NCBI RefSeq assembly: GCF_023276375.1
Contig: NZ_JALLPK010000001.1
Span: forward strand, 3,038,001 to 3,102,000
DNA: 64,000 nucleotides
Source: Halocatena marina
GTDB lineage: Archaea > Halobacteriota > Halobacteria > Halobacteriales > Haloarculaceae
Direction: 5' to 3'
The position numbers were made by a program, and so were the translations under genes. Shown here one piece after another: positions 1 through 10,927 of the stretch (the first letter of the stretch is position 1; each line of letters starts with the position of its first letter). The notes below the pieces were generated by a model. The model had not been told where the DNA came from. It did not search any database and saw nothing but the letters and a program-made list of their open reading frames with translations.

Positions 1-1495
<1,495 letters not shown>

Positions 1496-1508
1496 TTAGA
1501 ACAAAACG

Positions 1509-1775
1509 CTACTCACGCCACAGCACGAGCGTGCCGATGCCAACGACGATCGCGAGCAGATACGCTGGTCGTTCACTCGCAACCGAGAGCATGAGCGTTG
1601 GTTCGAGAGTCGTGCTGGCTGTATCCGATGTGACTGTGTTTTGGAGTACGACGAGAAGATAGCCAGCGGAAACTGCAGCCATTGTGACACCGGCCGTCGG
1701 CAGCGGGTTATCGTTGATCCACTGCAGCGCTCTCGTGATCGCACGACGCGGCAGAGAAATCATCCGTGAAAGCAT
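1509..1775 (-). CDS. Small two-helix membrane protein, unknown function
   Basis: An 88-residue protein with a basic amphipathic N-terminus (RMISLPRRAITRALQW) and two hydrophobic stretches, TAGVTMAAVSAGYLLVVL and PAYLLAIVVGIGTLVLW. It ends in a short charged tail. I chose the ATG at 1775 rather than 1784 because a TATA-like TTATTTTT on the minus strand (about 1802-1795) lies the usual distance upstream for a leaderless start. It lies just downstream of serB on the same strand and converges with metX, whose stop is 13 bases away. No family is recognised. Confidence 0.6.
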   Translation of the reverse strand: MLSRMISLPRRAITRALQWINDNPLPTAGVTMAAVSAGYLLVVLQNTVTSDTASTTLEPTLMLSVASERPAYLLAIVVGIGTLVLWRE

Positions 1776-1810
1776 AGCGCCCATTCGACACCCCCAAAAA
1801 TAAGTGTGCG

Positions 1811-2449
1811 TCAGACGCTCAGTATGTCGCGCGCAGTGAGTAGCTCTTGGAGTTCCGCCATCGATGAGACGGTTACATCACAAGCAGGTTCGACCGCTGG
1901 CTTCGGTTCGTATCCGATCGCACTGGATGCAAATTCGAGCATCGGCAGGTCGTTCGCCCCGTCACCGACCGCGATTGTATCGCCAGTGATGTCCAGTTCG
2001 CGGACGAGATCATCCAATGCGTCGTCTTTTGTGCCCTCAATAAGAGGCCCCTCGACGGTTCCCGTGAGTTCACCATTTTCGACCGGCAACCGATTAGCGA
2101 CAATCGTATCGACGGTGACATTTTCGCGTTCGAGCGCGCGCTCGACACCACGCTCGAAGCCGCCGGTGAGAATTGCGACGTGGACGCCAGCGTCGCGGAG
2201 TGCAGTGATGAGGTCCGCGCTTCCCTCCCGCAAATACACCGCATCGAACGCCTGCTGTGCATCCGCCACTGAAAGCCCTTCGAGAAGTGCCGCCCGCTCG
2301 CGCAGGCTGGTGGCGTAATCGATCTCGTCGTTCATCGCTCGTTCAGTGATCGCAGCCATCTCGTCGGCGACCGACCGCTGTTCGCCCAACAAGACGGTCA
2401 TCTCTGAATCGGAGAGTGTCCCATCGAAGTCGAATGCGACGATGCTCAT
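1811..2449 (-). CDS. serB: Phosphoserine phosphatase (HAD superfamily)
   Basis: A 212-residue HAD hydrolase for the last step of serine synthesis, phosphoserine to serine. Motif I is DFDGTLSDSE at residues 5-9 onward (DxD nucleophile plus acid/base). Motif II is in AILTGGF, and motif IV is GDGANDLPML. The longer frame begins at a weak upstream codon. I took the ATG at 2449 because family members start MSIVAFDFDGT and a TATA box (TTTTTACTTAG) sits about 27 bases upstream, fitting a leaderless mRNA. It is divergent from serA, so both genes of the pathway share one intergenic region. Confidence 0.92.
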   Translation of the reverse strand: MSIVAFDFDGTLSDSEMTVLLGEQRSVADEMAAITERAMNDEIDYATSLRERAALLEGLSVADAQQAFDAVYLREGSADLITALRDAGVHVAILTGGFERGVERALERENVTVDTIVANRLPVENGELTGTVEGPLIEGTKDDALDDLVRELDITGDTIAVGDGANDLPMLEFASSAIGYEPKPAVEPACDVTVSSMAELQELLTARDILSV

Positions 2450-2646
2450 ACCGCGAACTCTCGCTACTAAGTAAAAACCAAACCGGAACCGAGTTCGGAA
2501 TAGCAGTGTCTCAGAACAGTCCGTTATCAACCCGTATCGTTATTCAGAGCGCTTGGACTGCAACCGGTATCTATCCGTCTGAGGGCAATATTCGCCACGC
2601 TTACGAATGGAGAAAGCGTTATCCCCGCACCGACGGAGACCGAATC

Positions 2647-4230
2647 ATGAAAGTACTTGTTACGGATCCAATCGCGGATGCGGGGTTGGAGCGGCTCGAC
2701 GAAGCGGGCTTTATCGTAGAAACGGCATACGATATCGAGGGTGAGGCGCTTCGGAGCGCTATCCAAGACGCCGTTGGGCTCGTCGTCCGTTCGGGAACCG
2801 AAGTGACGGCTGACCTCCTCGCGGCCGCACCGGAGCTCGTTATCGTTGGTCGTGCGGGAATCGGTGTCGACAACATCGATATCGATGCCGCGACCGAGCA
2901 CGGCGTGATCGTCGCTAACGCTCCTGAAGGGAACGTCCGCGCCGCCGCAGAGCATACGGTTGCCATGGCGTTCGCTACTGCGCGCTCCATTCCGCAGGCA
3001 CACAGCCGCCTGAAATCTGGTGAGTGGGCAAAAGGAGAGTATCTTGGGACTGAACTCAACAATAAGACGCTCGGAATTGTCGGGCTCGGTCGCGTCGGTC
3101 AAGAGGTCGCACGGCGTCTCAACTCCCTTGGGATGGACCTCCTCGCGTACGACCCGTACATCGGCGCGGACCGCGCTGCGGCTCTTGGCGCGGAGCTTGC
3201 AGAACTCGATACTGTCCTCGAGCGAGCTGACATTGCAACGGTTCACACCCCACTTACTCCCGAAACTGAAGGACTCATCAGTGAGCCAGAGCTTGCGAAA
3301 CTTGAGGGAGGATATCTCATCAACTGTGCTCGCGGCGGTATCATCGATGAAAGCGCACTTGCAGAAGCCGTTGCAGATGGTACCCTCAACGGTGCGGCGC
3401 TCGATGTGTTCGCTGACGAGCCACTCTCTACAGACAGTCCGCTGCTTGCTGTCGAAAACGTCGTTGTCACACCGCACCTCGGTGCAAGCACGGAAGCCGC
3501 ACAGGAGAACGTCGCAACGAGTATCGCAGATCAGATCGTGGCTGCCACCAACGACGAGCCGGTGATGAACGCGCTCAATGCTCCTTCGATCGATGCGAGC
3601 GCGTTCCCGCGGGTCGAGCCGTACATCAAGCTAAGCGAGACCGCAGGCCGGATCGCAATGCAACTGTTCGATGGACGCGCCAACGAAGCGCACGTCGAAT
3701 ACGCGGGGGACATCGCCGGAGAAGAGATCGATATCGTCACTGCAAGCGCACTCAAAGGGATGTTCCGTCCGCTCGAACCACAGGTCAACGCGGTCAACGC
3801 TCCATCTGTCGCCGAAGAGCGGGGCATCGATGTTATCGAGTCGAAAACGCAACAGGCAGAGGACTTCCAGAGTCTGGTTACAGTGACCGTCAGAAATGGA
3901 GAGGACACTATCAGCGTCTGTGGAACGCAGTTCACCGGGAGCGACCCGCGTATTGTCCGTATCGACGGTTATCGTGTAGATGCGATCCCGCACGGACACA
4001 TGCTCGTTGCCCGCAACTACGACCGACCCGGTGTTATCGGCTTCATCGGTACCGTGCTGGGCGATCACGAGATTAACATTGCAGGGATGTACAATGGCCG
4101 TGAAACCATCGGCGGTGAAGCACTCACCGTCTACTCGCTCGACAATGAGATCCCGAAAGAAATCATCGATCAACTGGAAGCCGACGAGCGAATCATCCGA
4201 GCGAAATACCTCGCGCTGAACAACCAGTAG
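2647..4230 (+). CDS. serA: D-3-phosphoglycerate dehydrogenase
   Basis: A 527-residue, long-form SerA that oxidises 3-phosphoglycerate with NAD+ to start serine synthesis. The nucleotide-binding motif GLGRVGQEVARRL is at about residues 146-158. The signature INCARGGIIDE and the catalytic His in TPHLGAST follow. The C-terminal ~200 residues form an intervening ASB domain and an ACT domain (HMLVARNYDRPGVIGFIGTVLG), the usual serine-feedback site. The frame is open upstream from a GTG, but the ATG at 2647 gives the family start MKVLVTDPIA. It is divergent from serB. Confidence 0.95.
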   Translation: MKVLVTDPIADAGLERLDEAGFIVETAYDIEGEALRSAIQDAVGLVVRSGTEVTADLLAAAPELVIVGRAGIGVDNIDIDAATEHGVIVANAPEGNVRAAAEHTVAMAFATARSIPQAHSRLKSGEWAKGEYLGTELNNKTLGIVGLGRVGQEVARRLNSLGMDLLAYDPYIGADRAAALGAELAELDTVLERADIATVHTPLTPETEGLISEPELAKLEGGYLINCARGGIIDESALAEAVADGTLNGAALDVFADEPLSTDSPLLAVENVVVTPHLGASTEAAQENVATSIADQIVAATNDEPVMNALNAPSIDASAFPRVEPYIKLSETAGRIAMQLFDGRANEAHVEYAGDIAGEEIDIVTASALKGMFRPLEPQVNAVNAPSVAEERGIDVIESKTQQAEDFQSLVTVTVRNGEDTISVCGTQFTGSDPRIVRIDGYRVDAIPHGHMLVARNYDRPGVIGFIGTVLGDHEINIAGMYNGRETIGGEALTVYSLDNEIPKEIIDQLEADERIIRAKYLALNNQ

Positions 4231-4328
4231 GTCTACTGTTGCTTGGTTTGTGAAGTGATTTATCGTCCGTCTCCCAGCCGTCGTGGTGTTTCCGGCACGC
4301 TTTAACCCAATCTGTTCGTACTGACGGC

Positions 4329-4817
4329 ATGGAACTCGGTGAGATGGTGATCGCAACGGTCGCGCTCGTGGCGGTCACGTTGAGCTTCCCGTTTCTCCTC
4401 TATGGCGCATGGATCGTCATCGACGCCGAGGAAGTCACGTGGGACGTACTCACCCATCACCTCAAATACATTCTCACCGGACTCGCGCTGACGACGATCC
4501 CAATGGTGACGTGGATGATACCGCGAGTGTTCGATCAGTTGCGGGGAGCGGCCGTGGTGCACGCTATTCTCGGTGTGCAGGCCTACGCGATGCTCTTCTT
4601 TGCATTCACTGGAATCGTTCCAATCTTCCGCGCGAAACGCGAGTACGATCTCTATCACAGCTACGACGAACAGCTGTTACTCGATGAGATCGGTGATGAG
4701 AACATGCGCCACTGGCGCCGTCATCTCCGTATTGGTGTGTTCGGCTACGTGATTTTGTGGATTCTTACCTATTTCGTCGGCGTCATTCGGTACGTCACAC
4801 GCTACCTGATTGGGTGA
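4329..4817 (+). CDS. Four-helix membrane protein, haloarchaeal conserved
   Basis: A 162-residue integral membrane protein with four hydrophobic segments: about residues 5-30, 45-68, 77-98 and 130-158. A charged loop containing YDLYHSYDEQLLLDEIGDENMRHWRR lies before the last helix. A TTTAA box about 27 bases upstream of the ATG supports the start and a leaderless mRNA. No catalytic motif is visible. The composition resembles uncharacterised haloarchaeal DUF membrane proteins, and the function is unknown. Confidence 0.75.
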   Translation: MELGEMVIATVALVAVTLSFPFLLYGAWIVIDAEEVTWDVLTHHLKYILTGLALTTIPMVTWMIPRVFDQLRGAAVVHAILGVQAYAMLFFAFTGIVPIFRAKREYDLYHSYDEQLLLDEIGDENMRHWRRHLRIGVFGYVILWILTYFVGVIRYVTRYLIG

Positions 4818-4849
4818 GCACTCGACGATTCGTTCGTATCGAAAATCGA

Positions 4850-5539
4850 CTACTGTTCCCACGGCTCGCCGCTTGCCAGATCCACTTCGCTATCGAGTTT
4901 CGATGATGGACAAATATCTTCGAGAACACACCCCTTACAGTCTGGGTTGCGTGCCGTACACGTCGCCCGACCGTGGTCGATGAAGAGATGAGTGAGTTGC
5001 TGCCAGTGTGTCTCCGGAACGATTGGCATCAATTCCTGTTCGATTCGTTTTGGAGCAGATTCCTGCGTGAGGCCGAGGCGCTGGGAGAGGCGTTGGACGT
5101 GCGTGTCGACGACGATTCCCTCGACGATATCATGTCCGTGCTGGAGAACAACGTTCGCGGTCTTGCGCCCGACGCCAGACAGCGACGTGAGCTCTGTCAT
5201 CGTATCTGGCACCGTACCGTCGTACGCTTCGATGATGGTTTGGGTCGAACTACGAATGTACTTCGCCTTGTTGTTGTAGTAGGTGATCGAAGAGATGTCC
5301 GCTGCGAGTTCTTCCTGATCGGCGTTCGCGTACTCTTCTGCAGTTTCGTATTTCTCGAACAGGTCGGCGGTGACTGAGTTCACTCGCTCGTCGGTACACT
5401 GTGCCGAGAGCATGACCGCGATGAGGAGTTCGAGACGATTCGAATAGACAAGCGAGATGGTAGAGTCAGGATATTCGTCCTCCAACCGATCGATAACTTC
5501 CGCAACTTGGCTCTCTCGAGGCTCCAAGCTCGTTCCCAT
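4850..5539 (-). CDS. nth: Endonuclease III (DNA glycosylase/AP lyase)
   Basis: A 229-residue base-excision repair enzyme that removes oxidised pyrimidines and nicks AP sites. The helix-hairpin-helix LSGVGRKTANVVL carries the catalytic lysine, and the aspartate follows in VDTHVQRLSQRLGL. The C-terminal 4Fe-4S loop has the spacing C-x6-C-x2-C-x5-C (CTARNPDCKGCVLEDIC). I chose the ATG at 5539 (MGTSLEPRESQ) over the longer frame to 5593, because the extra 18 residues are arginine-rich and not family-like. It is divergent from ribE. Confidence 0.93.
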   Translation of the reverse strand: MGTSLEPRESQVAEVIDRLEDEYPDSTISLVYSNRLELLIAVMLSAQCTDERVNSVTADLFEKYETAEEYANADQEELAADISSITYYNNKAKYIRSSTQTIIEAYDGTVPDTMTELTSLSGVGRKTANVVLQHGHDIVEGIVVDTHVQRLSQRLGLTQESAPKRIEQELMPIVPETHWQQLTHLFIDHGRATCTARNPDCKGCVLEDICPSSKLDSEVDLASGEPWEQ

Positions 5540-5681
5540 ACCGAATCGCCGACCGGTTCGAACTTGTGAGTATCGGCTTCGATGGATGTTCACGGAGTCG
5601 AAGGCGACTCGATATCATATTTGAGATGCGAAACTAATTTGAGAACACTTTTGTTGGGAGTCCGCGTCCACTCGGCCAACG

Positions 5682-6263
5682 ATGTACACGGGTGTTGTCG
5701 AAGCGACCGGCGAGGTTACTGCGAACGAGCGGACTGGAGATGGTCGTCGACTCCGGGTGGCGCTCGATGCGGCCGATATCACATCGGGAGAGAGCATCGC
5801 GGTGAGTGGTGTCTGCTTGACTGCAGAGCGTGTCGGTGACGGCTGGTTCGAGGCGTTTCTCTCTGAGGAAACTGTTGCCCGAACCAACGTCTGGGAAGCG
5901 GGCACGACAGTCAATCTCGAACGGCCGCTCGCGCTCGACGACCGACTTCACGGACACGTGATGAAGGGAACCGTCGACGCAGTCACTGAGGTCGTCGGAA
6001 TCGAACAGCGCGGTGAGGGATGGTGGTTCGAATTCGCCATGCCAGCAGCGTATGCCCCGTATTTCGTCGAGAAAGGAGCAGTTGCACTCGATGGCATCAG
6101 CCTCACTGTTGCGTCACTTACGGACGAAACGTTCGCTGTTGCGGTCGTTCCGGCGACCTACGAGCGAACGACACTGTCCGAGATGGCTGTCGGTGACCGC
6201 CTCAACGTCGAAGTTGACATCCTTGCCAAATACGTCGAACGCCAGCACCAGAGCCTGCAATGA
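5682..6263 (+). CDS. ribE: Riboflavin synthase, alpha-chain type
   Basis: A 193-residue protein with two lumazine-binding repeats. The N-terminal repeat begins MYTGVVEATGEV, and the second is around HGHVMKGTVDAVTEV. It dismutates two 6,7-dimethyl-8-ribityllumazine molecules to riboflavin. Segments SGVCLTAERV and LDGISLTVASL are the paired substrate-binding loops. Haloarchaea use this bacterial-type enzyme rather than the RibC type of methanogens. The stop overlaps the ATG of gch3 (ATGA), so the pair is an operon. The lumazine synthase partner is at 21.6 kb. Confidence 0.93.
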   Translation: MYTGVVEATGEVTANERTGDGRRLRVALDAADITSGESIAVSGVCLTAERVGDGWFEAFLSEETVARTNVWEAGTTVNLERPLALDDRLHGHVMKGTVDAVTEVVGIEQRGEGWWFEFAMPAAYAPYFVEKGAVALDGISLTVASLTDETFAVAVVPATYERTTLSEMAVGDRLNVEVDILAKYVERQHQSLQ

Positions 6264-7051
6264 TTCAGACAACGCTGTTTCAACTGGACGATTACGGTCC
6301 GTGGACGGTTCAGCCCACCCCGAGATCGGAGATGGATCTGCAAGTGCTGCAAGCGCGATTGTACGCGAATATTGCAGCGTTTGTCGGAGATCGGGAGGGA
6401 TACGCGTTTTACACGCGAGGAGACAACATCATCGGGATCACGAACGGTCTCGACAGAGAGGAACACGAACGACTGCAAGCATCACTCCGAAACAGATATC
6501 CCGTGACGGTCAGCTTCGGGATCGGAACCGGAGAGACACCACGAACGGCGCTCGAAGCAGCAAGCACAGCGCTACAGACCGCTGGGAGCGCTCAAGACGA
6601 GACGAGAACAGGAGTGTGTCGAGGGAAGACACTGATTGAAGACCGAATGAAAAATGGAACAAGTGATGAAAATACCGTTCACGTCGCTCATTTCGACATA
6701 GAGAGCGCGACAGAACAGTTCACCGACCGTCTGGACGCGTTCGAGACCTACACTGCGATCCATCGCTGGTGTGGGTCACTCGCTCGCCATCTCTACCGCA
6801 CACACGACGCTCTCTCGTTTTTCGTCGGCGGTGATAACGTCGTGTCGATCTGTCCAGCGATGGACGAACAGGCCTACCACGACGTGATCGACCACGTCAC
6901 TGAGAGTGTCGGAATTCCGTTTCGTGTTGGTGTTGGTGCTGGTCGAACGGCACACAAGGCGGGACTAGCAGCAAAGTACGGGCTCGAACGAGGACGTGAA
7001 CGAAAACAGCCTGTCGTGATCACCGAACAGCCACAGACTGTGAGTCTTTGA
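6260..7051 (+). CDS. gch3: GTP cyclohydrolase III (archaeal, IIa)
   Basis: A 263-residue protein of the ArfA/GTP cyclohydrolase III family, which opens GTP to the formylamino-pyrimidine that starts archaeal riboflavin synthesis. Two related halves are visible, each with a GDN motif: FYTRGDNIIGITNG near residue 53 and FFVGGDNVVSICPA near residue 194. This matches the tandem palm-like (diguanylate-cyclase-like) domains of the family. The start overlaps ribE by four bases, giving tight coupling of first and last enzymes of the pathway. Confidence 0.92.
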   Translation: MIQTTLFQLDDYGPWTVQPTPRSEMDLQVLQARLYANIAAFVGDREGYAFYTRGDNIIGITNGLDREEHERLQASLRNRYPVTVSFGIGTGETPRTALEAASTALQTAGSAQDETRTGVCRGKTLIEDRMKNGTSDENTVHVAHFDIESATEQFTDRLDAFETYTAIHRWCGSLARHLYRTHDALSFFVGGDNVVSICPAMDEQAYHDVIDHVTESVGIPFRVGVGAGRTAHKAGLAAKYGLERGRERKQPVVITEQPQTVSL

Positions 7052-7270
7052 GGCTGTGTTTTTCTCCACATAGATACGGCAGTCGTTTCAGAAGTCATCT
7101 GTCGATCACGATTGGCCGTCTCGAAGTACAAGCGATAGCACGATGATGAATGTGGGGCATGGCTTCTGCAGATTACAAAAGTAGTAACCTCTTGGTGCAG
7201 ATCCGATTACATATTGCCGAACAATATCACCAATTAACCACAATAACTCCTTGCTACTGAAAGAAGAGCT

Positions 7271-7299
7271 TTTAAATCTACTGTGGTAAGTGATACCTA
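7271..7299 (+). promoter_or_regulatory. TATA box and leaderless start of the winged-helix gene
   Basis: TTTAAATC at 7271-7278 lies about 26 bases before the ATG at 7299. This is the distance expected between an archaeal TATA box and the transcription start. It decides between the upstream GTG at 7290 and the ATG. Confidence 0.6.
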
Positions 7300-8477
7300 T
7301 GAGCAGAGCATCGAGTAGAGAGTCAACCGTCTTTCCCAGCCCTCCATTTATGGCAGTGAGAGACCTGCTTCGTCGACGTATCGTTGCTCTACTTTTAGAC
7401 CGAGTCTCATCAATTGATGAAGAGGAGCTAGCCATACAACTCGCAGCCTTGGAAGAAGAGAAGTCGCTCATCGATGTCACCAAAGAGAGTGCGCAGTCGA
7501 TTCGTGCTGAACTTCTCCACGTCCATTTACCAGCACTCGAAGACACTGGTCTCATCGAGTGGGATAGAGAAGCCAAAACCGTCACAACAACGGATCATCC
7601 GGTTCTCGACGATCCAAAATTCAGGCAGATCATTGAGACAGAAGCGACAGAGTGGGATGGCATCTTAGCCAATCTTGCAAACCAACGGCGGCGAATCGCA
7701 CTCTCGGTGCTCAAAAATAGGGAGGAGCCGATGGCGAGAGCCGACCTCGCTGGTCGGATCATCCAGCACGAAATGGACGAGGAGATCACACCAGACCTCG
7801 AAGCCGTTGCAGATCTGTGCATCGCACTTCATCACATCCACCTCCCGAAACTGGAGAAGGCAGGGCTCATAACGTACGATATCGAGACTGAAACGGCGAC
7901 ATACGAAGGATATTCAGAGTTGGATGACGAATGGCTGGACTTCCGTCTAAACGAAACACCGCGCGCTATTTTACCGTCTGCCCACCAATCCGAGAATATT
8001 TGGAGCATTGAAGGCCGAGACAACGTTATTGCCCGGGGCCAGTCACTGTTTGAACAAGCAGACGACGAACTCTTCTTAATGTTTACCACGGATGGATTGT
8101 TAGAAGAAGGATGTATCCGGAGACTGAATGACGCAGTCGATCGAGATGTGGACATCTATCTCGGATCACAAACTCCCGAGGTGCGTGATCTCGTTCGAGA
8201 ACACGTCCCAGATGCTGTGATTTGGGAACCCCAGATGGATTGGTTGAATCTCCCACCAAAATACGAGAAGGTCGGGCGTCTTGTCTATGCCGACAGAAAT
8301 GCCGTTATGCTCGCAACACTCGGTGAGGAGGACGGCGAAGGATTTCACGATGAAACGGCGATTACGGGCGCTGGTGAAAACAATGCTCTCGTCATTTTGC
8401 TACGCGACTTGCTCGGCTCGCGCCTTGATCATTTGGATGCACAAAGCGAAGACTTTCGCTCACAGATTCCACTGTGA
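7299..8477 (+). CDS. Tandem winged-helix regulator with TrmB-like C-terminal domain
   Basis: A 392-residue protein with three parts. Two related helical domains lie at about residues 15-105 and 115-210. Both contain RRRIVALLL/RRRIALSVL at the start and HVHLPALEDTGLIEWD/HIHLPKLEKAGLITYD at the end, the pattern of haloarchaeal DUF7344-type winged helices. The remainder (about 230-385) resembles the effector part of TrmB-like regulators: a FEQADDELFLMFTTDG strand and DRDVDIYLGS. This is probably a DNA-binding sensor protein. Ligand and targets are unknown. It stands alone with its own promoter. Confidence 0.72.
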   Translation: MSRASSRESTVFPSPPFMAVRDLLRRRIVALLLDRVSSIDEEELAIQLAALEEEKSLIDVTKESAQSIRAELLHVHLPALEDTGLIEWDREAKTVTTTDHPVLDDPKFRQIIETEATEWDGILANLANQRRRIALSVLKNREEPMARADLAGRIIQHEMDEEITPDLEAVADLCIALHHIHLPKLEKAGLITYDIETETATYEGYSELDDEWLDFRLNETPRAILPSAHQSENIWSIEGRDNVIARGQSLFEQADDELFLMFTTDGLLEEGCIRRLNDAVDRDVDIYLGSQTPEVRDLVREHVPDAVIWEPQMDWLNLPPKYEKVGRLVYADRNAVMLATLGEEDGEGFHDETAITGAGENNALVILLRDLLGSRLDHLDAQSEDFRSQIPL

Positions 8478-8561
8478 GTTCTAACACGGATAAACGAACA
8501 CCGGAAGCTCGTTCACGAGCGTAGGACGCTCAGTTCGTGTGAGGAGCAGACAGTGATTTAT

Positions 8562-9707
8562 TTACAATCCGATTTCGCGTCCGAGCACCAGCCGCTGAAT
8601 CTCGCTCGTCCCTTCTCCGATCTCCATGAGTTTCGCGTCGCGGTAGTACCGTTGTGGGGCAAAGTCGGTCGTGTAGCCGTAGCCGCCGAGTACTTGGACG
8701 GCGTCTTCTGCGACCTCACGGCTCGTCTCGCTTGCATCGAGCTTTGCGAGCGATGAGAGACGTGTCACTTCATCGGTGTCGTACTTCGTTGCCGCTTTGT
8801 GCGTCAGGAGGCGCGAGCGTTCGATCTTACGATCCATCTCAACGATCATGTCCCGGACAGCGTCGAACTTCGAGATTGGTGATCCGAACTGCTCGCGTTC
8901 GGTCGCGTACTCCCGGGCGGCTTCAAATGCCCCTTGTGCGAGACCGGTCGAGAGTGCCGCGATGGAGATGCGTCCGCCGTCAAGGGTCTTTTTTGTCTGC
9001 TCCCAGCCCTCTCCTTCCGTGCCGAGTAGTCGATCCTCGGGAATTCGACAGTTCGTGAACTGAATCTCACAGGTCGGAGAGGCGTTGAGACCCATCTTGT
9101 CCCACGTTGTCGTCACCTCGAAACCGTCGTCGGCGCGTGGATCGATGATGAACGTAGAGATGCCGTCATACCCTGCACCGGGGTCCGTGACTGCCTTGAC
9201 GAGAATGGACCCTGCTTCACTGGCGTTCGTGATGAACTGCTTCGTACCGTTGAGGACGTACTCGTCGCCGTCCGTCTCCGCGTGTGTCTGCATGTCGCTC
9301 GCATCGCTGCCGCTTCCTGGTTCGGTCAGCGCCCACGATCCAATGTACTCTCCTTCTGCGAGCGGGCGGAGCCAGCGCTCCTTTTGTTCTTCGGTGCCGA
9401 ACATCTCGATCGGCTTCGAGGCGAGACTCACGTGGGCAGCATAGGACAACCCCACAGAGCCAGAGGCGCGCCCGATTTCCTCGGTAACGAGCGCGTACAT
9501 GAGCTGATCGCCACCGAGACCACCGAACTCCTCGTCGATCGGGACGCCCATCATATCGAGCTGGGCTAACGAATCGAAGATCTCGGCGGGATAGCGGTGC
9601 TCCTCCTCAATTTCCTGAGCGATCGGAGCAATTTCTTCATCACAAAACTCCCGCACCGTCTCTCGGATCATCCGGTGCTCGGACGGCAAGTTGAAGTCCA
9701 TATCCAT
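8562..9707 (-). CDS. Acyl-CoA dehydrogenase
   Basis: A 381-residue FAD enzyme of the acyl-CoA dehydrogenase family that forms the 2,3-double bond in acyl-CoA. Family landmarks are WALTEPGSGSDASDM (FAD/substrate loop), NGTKQFITNA, the C-terminal QVLGGYGYTTDFAPQRYYRDAKLMEIGEGTSEIQ region, and the catalytic-base position in that block. A TATA box (TTTTATACGCA on the minus strand, about 9733-9724) places the RNA start at the first ATG. It is monocistronic, so substrate chain length cannot be inferred from context. Confidence 0.93.
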   Translation of the reverse strand: MDMDFNLPSEHRMIRETVREFCDEEIAPIAQEIEEEHRYPAEIFDSLAQLDMMGVPIDEEFGGLGGDQLMYALVTEEIGRASGSVGLSYAAHVSLASKPIEMFGTEEQKERWLRPLAEGEYIGSWALTEPGSGSDASDMQTHAETDGDEYVLNGTKQFITNASEAGSILVKAVTDPGAGYDGISTFIIDPRADDGFEVTTTWDKMGLNASPTCEIQFTNCRIPEDRLLGTEGEGWEQTKKTLDGGRISIAALSTGLAQGAFEAAREYATEREQFGSPISKFDAVRDMIVEMDRKIERSRLLTHKAATKYDTDEVTRLSSLAKLDASETSREVAEDAVQVLGGYGYTTDFAPQRYYRDAKLMEIGEGTSEIQRLVLGREIGL

Positions 9708-10016
9708 GCTGAACGAGGGGTGCGTATAAAAACTCCGGCAATCTTTGTCTTTACCGGAACGATACCCAGCAAACAGAGACCCGATAATTCGTCGGCACGT
9801 CGAAAGCTGCTCGGTTCCAGAAATCGCAGTGAGGCAACGAGAGAAGACACGTATCAGACGACAGTACGCATCGAACGTTTCGTGTTAGAATGCGTATTCG
9901 ATCGCTTCGAGAAAAGCGGACGATCGAATTCGAAACAACAGCGCGAGGAAACCACGACCGGATGGTGTGTGTCCGGCGGTAACACTCATACGCCGGGATC
10001 ACGATCATTCAAGTGA
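9708..10016. other. Intergenic spacer between divergent genes
   Basis: About 310 bases separate the acyl-CoA dehydrogenase from the RIO-type kinase. The left end holds the dehydrogenase TATA box (about 9724-9733). Open frames through the spacer are short or lack recognisable motifs, and I see no RNA gene. Confidence 0.5.
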
Positions 10017-10844
10017 ATGGTGTTTCGTCGGCTCATCAAAGGGAACATCGAGTGGGACCGACTGGAGAGCGTCATGCGTGAGTTTGCGCGCCGGTATGGG
10101 GAGGACGAACTCCGTGTCGAGTTCCTCGAAGCCAACAACTGGCTATCGACACCGTGTGTGGTCAACGACCGGTGGTTCGTGAAGGTCATTTCGGACCAGC
10201 ACACACTCGTCCACACGCTGATCACCACTGGCCGGAATCTCGGTGCGCTCTCAAGCGGTCGGATGCGGTTTTTCGAACACGTCGGGACGCCGTTCGAGAT
10301 GGCAGAACAGGAACTCCACGCGACGCAGACGATGCACGAGATCGGAGCGAACGTTCCCGAGCCGATCGAGGCGTTCGAGCACGACGGACTCGGCGTGCTC
10401 GTCGTCGAATACCTCCTTGATTTTTCCACGCTGAGCGAGCTTCAGGACGAGTCGGTCGAGCGATTCGCCCCCGAGCTGTTCGCGTCGCTCGCTCGTATCC
10501 ACGACATTGGTCTTTCTCACGGTGATCTCCGGGCAGAGAACGTGCTCATCGCAGACGACGAACTGTATCTCATTGACGCGACGAACGTCCGCGAGGATTC
10601 GATCGAAGAAGCGCGCGCGTACGATCTCGCCTGTGCGCTCGCAGCACTCGAACCACACACCGGCGCACGTGTCGCTATCGACGCCGCGGCGAAAAGCTAC
10701 ACTGTTGGCGATCTCCTCGCTGCTCGTGAGTTTCTCGATTTCGTCAATATGCGACCGGATCACGATTTTGATGCTGCAGGGCTCAAAGGCGAGATCGAGA
10801 AGGATGCAGACGAAGCCGGTTCACCAGCGAGCACTGCTCGGTAG
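10017..10844 (+). CDS. RIO-type atypical protein kinase
   Basis: A 275-residue kinase-like protein. The N-terminal ~90 residues form a winged-helix-like region. The phosphotransfer core has the catalytic loop HGDLRAENVLI at about residues 169-179. The metal site YLIDATN follows, where the usual DFG is replaced by IDA, as in RIO/Bud32-like kinases. VKVISDQ may hold the ATP-binding lysine. Close eukaryotic relatives act in ribosome maturation or the KEOPS complex, but the substrate here is unknown. The C-terminus ends in an acidic, low-complexity tail. Confidence 0.75.
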   Translation: MVFRRLIKGNIEWDRLESVMREFARRYGEDELRVEFLEANNWLSTPCVVNDRWFVKVISDQHTLVHTLITTGRNLGALSSGRMRFFEHVGTPFEMAEQELHATQTMHEIGANVPEPIEAFEHDGLGVLVVEYLLDFSTLSELQDESVERFAPELFASLARIHDIGLSHGDLRAENVLIADDELYLIDATNVREDSIEEARAYDLACALAALEPHTGARVAIDAAAKSYTVGDLLAAREFLDFVNMRPDHDFDAAGLKGEIEKDADEAGSPASTAR

Positions 10845-10927
10845 CTCTGTGCGCAGTTGCGATTCTGACGCGGTGTCATTCCATCATCGGCCGGTCGATT
10901 GATTAGTATCTATCCCCGAGAGAGTGT

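Noticed and set aside
2527-3477. 316-codon frame antisense to serA
   Set aside because: No domain is recognisable and the composition is unlike haloarchaeal proteins; a mirror of the serA codon pattern.
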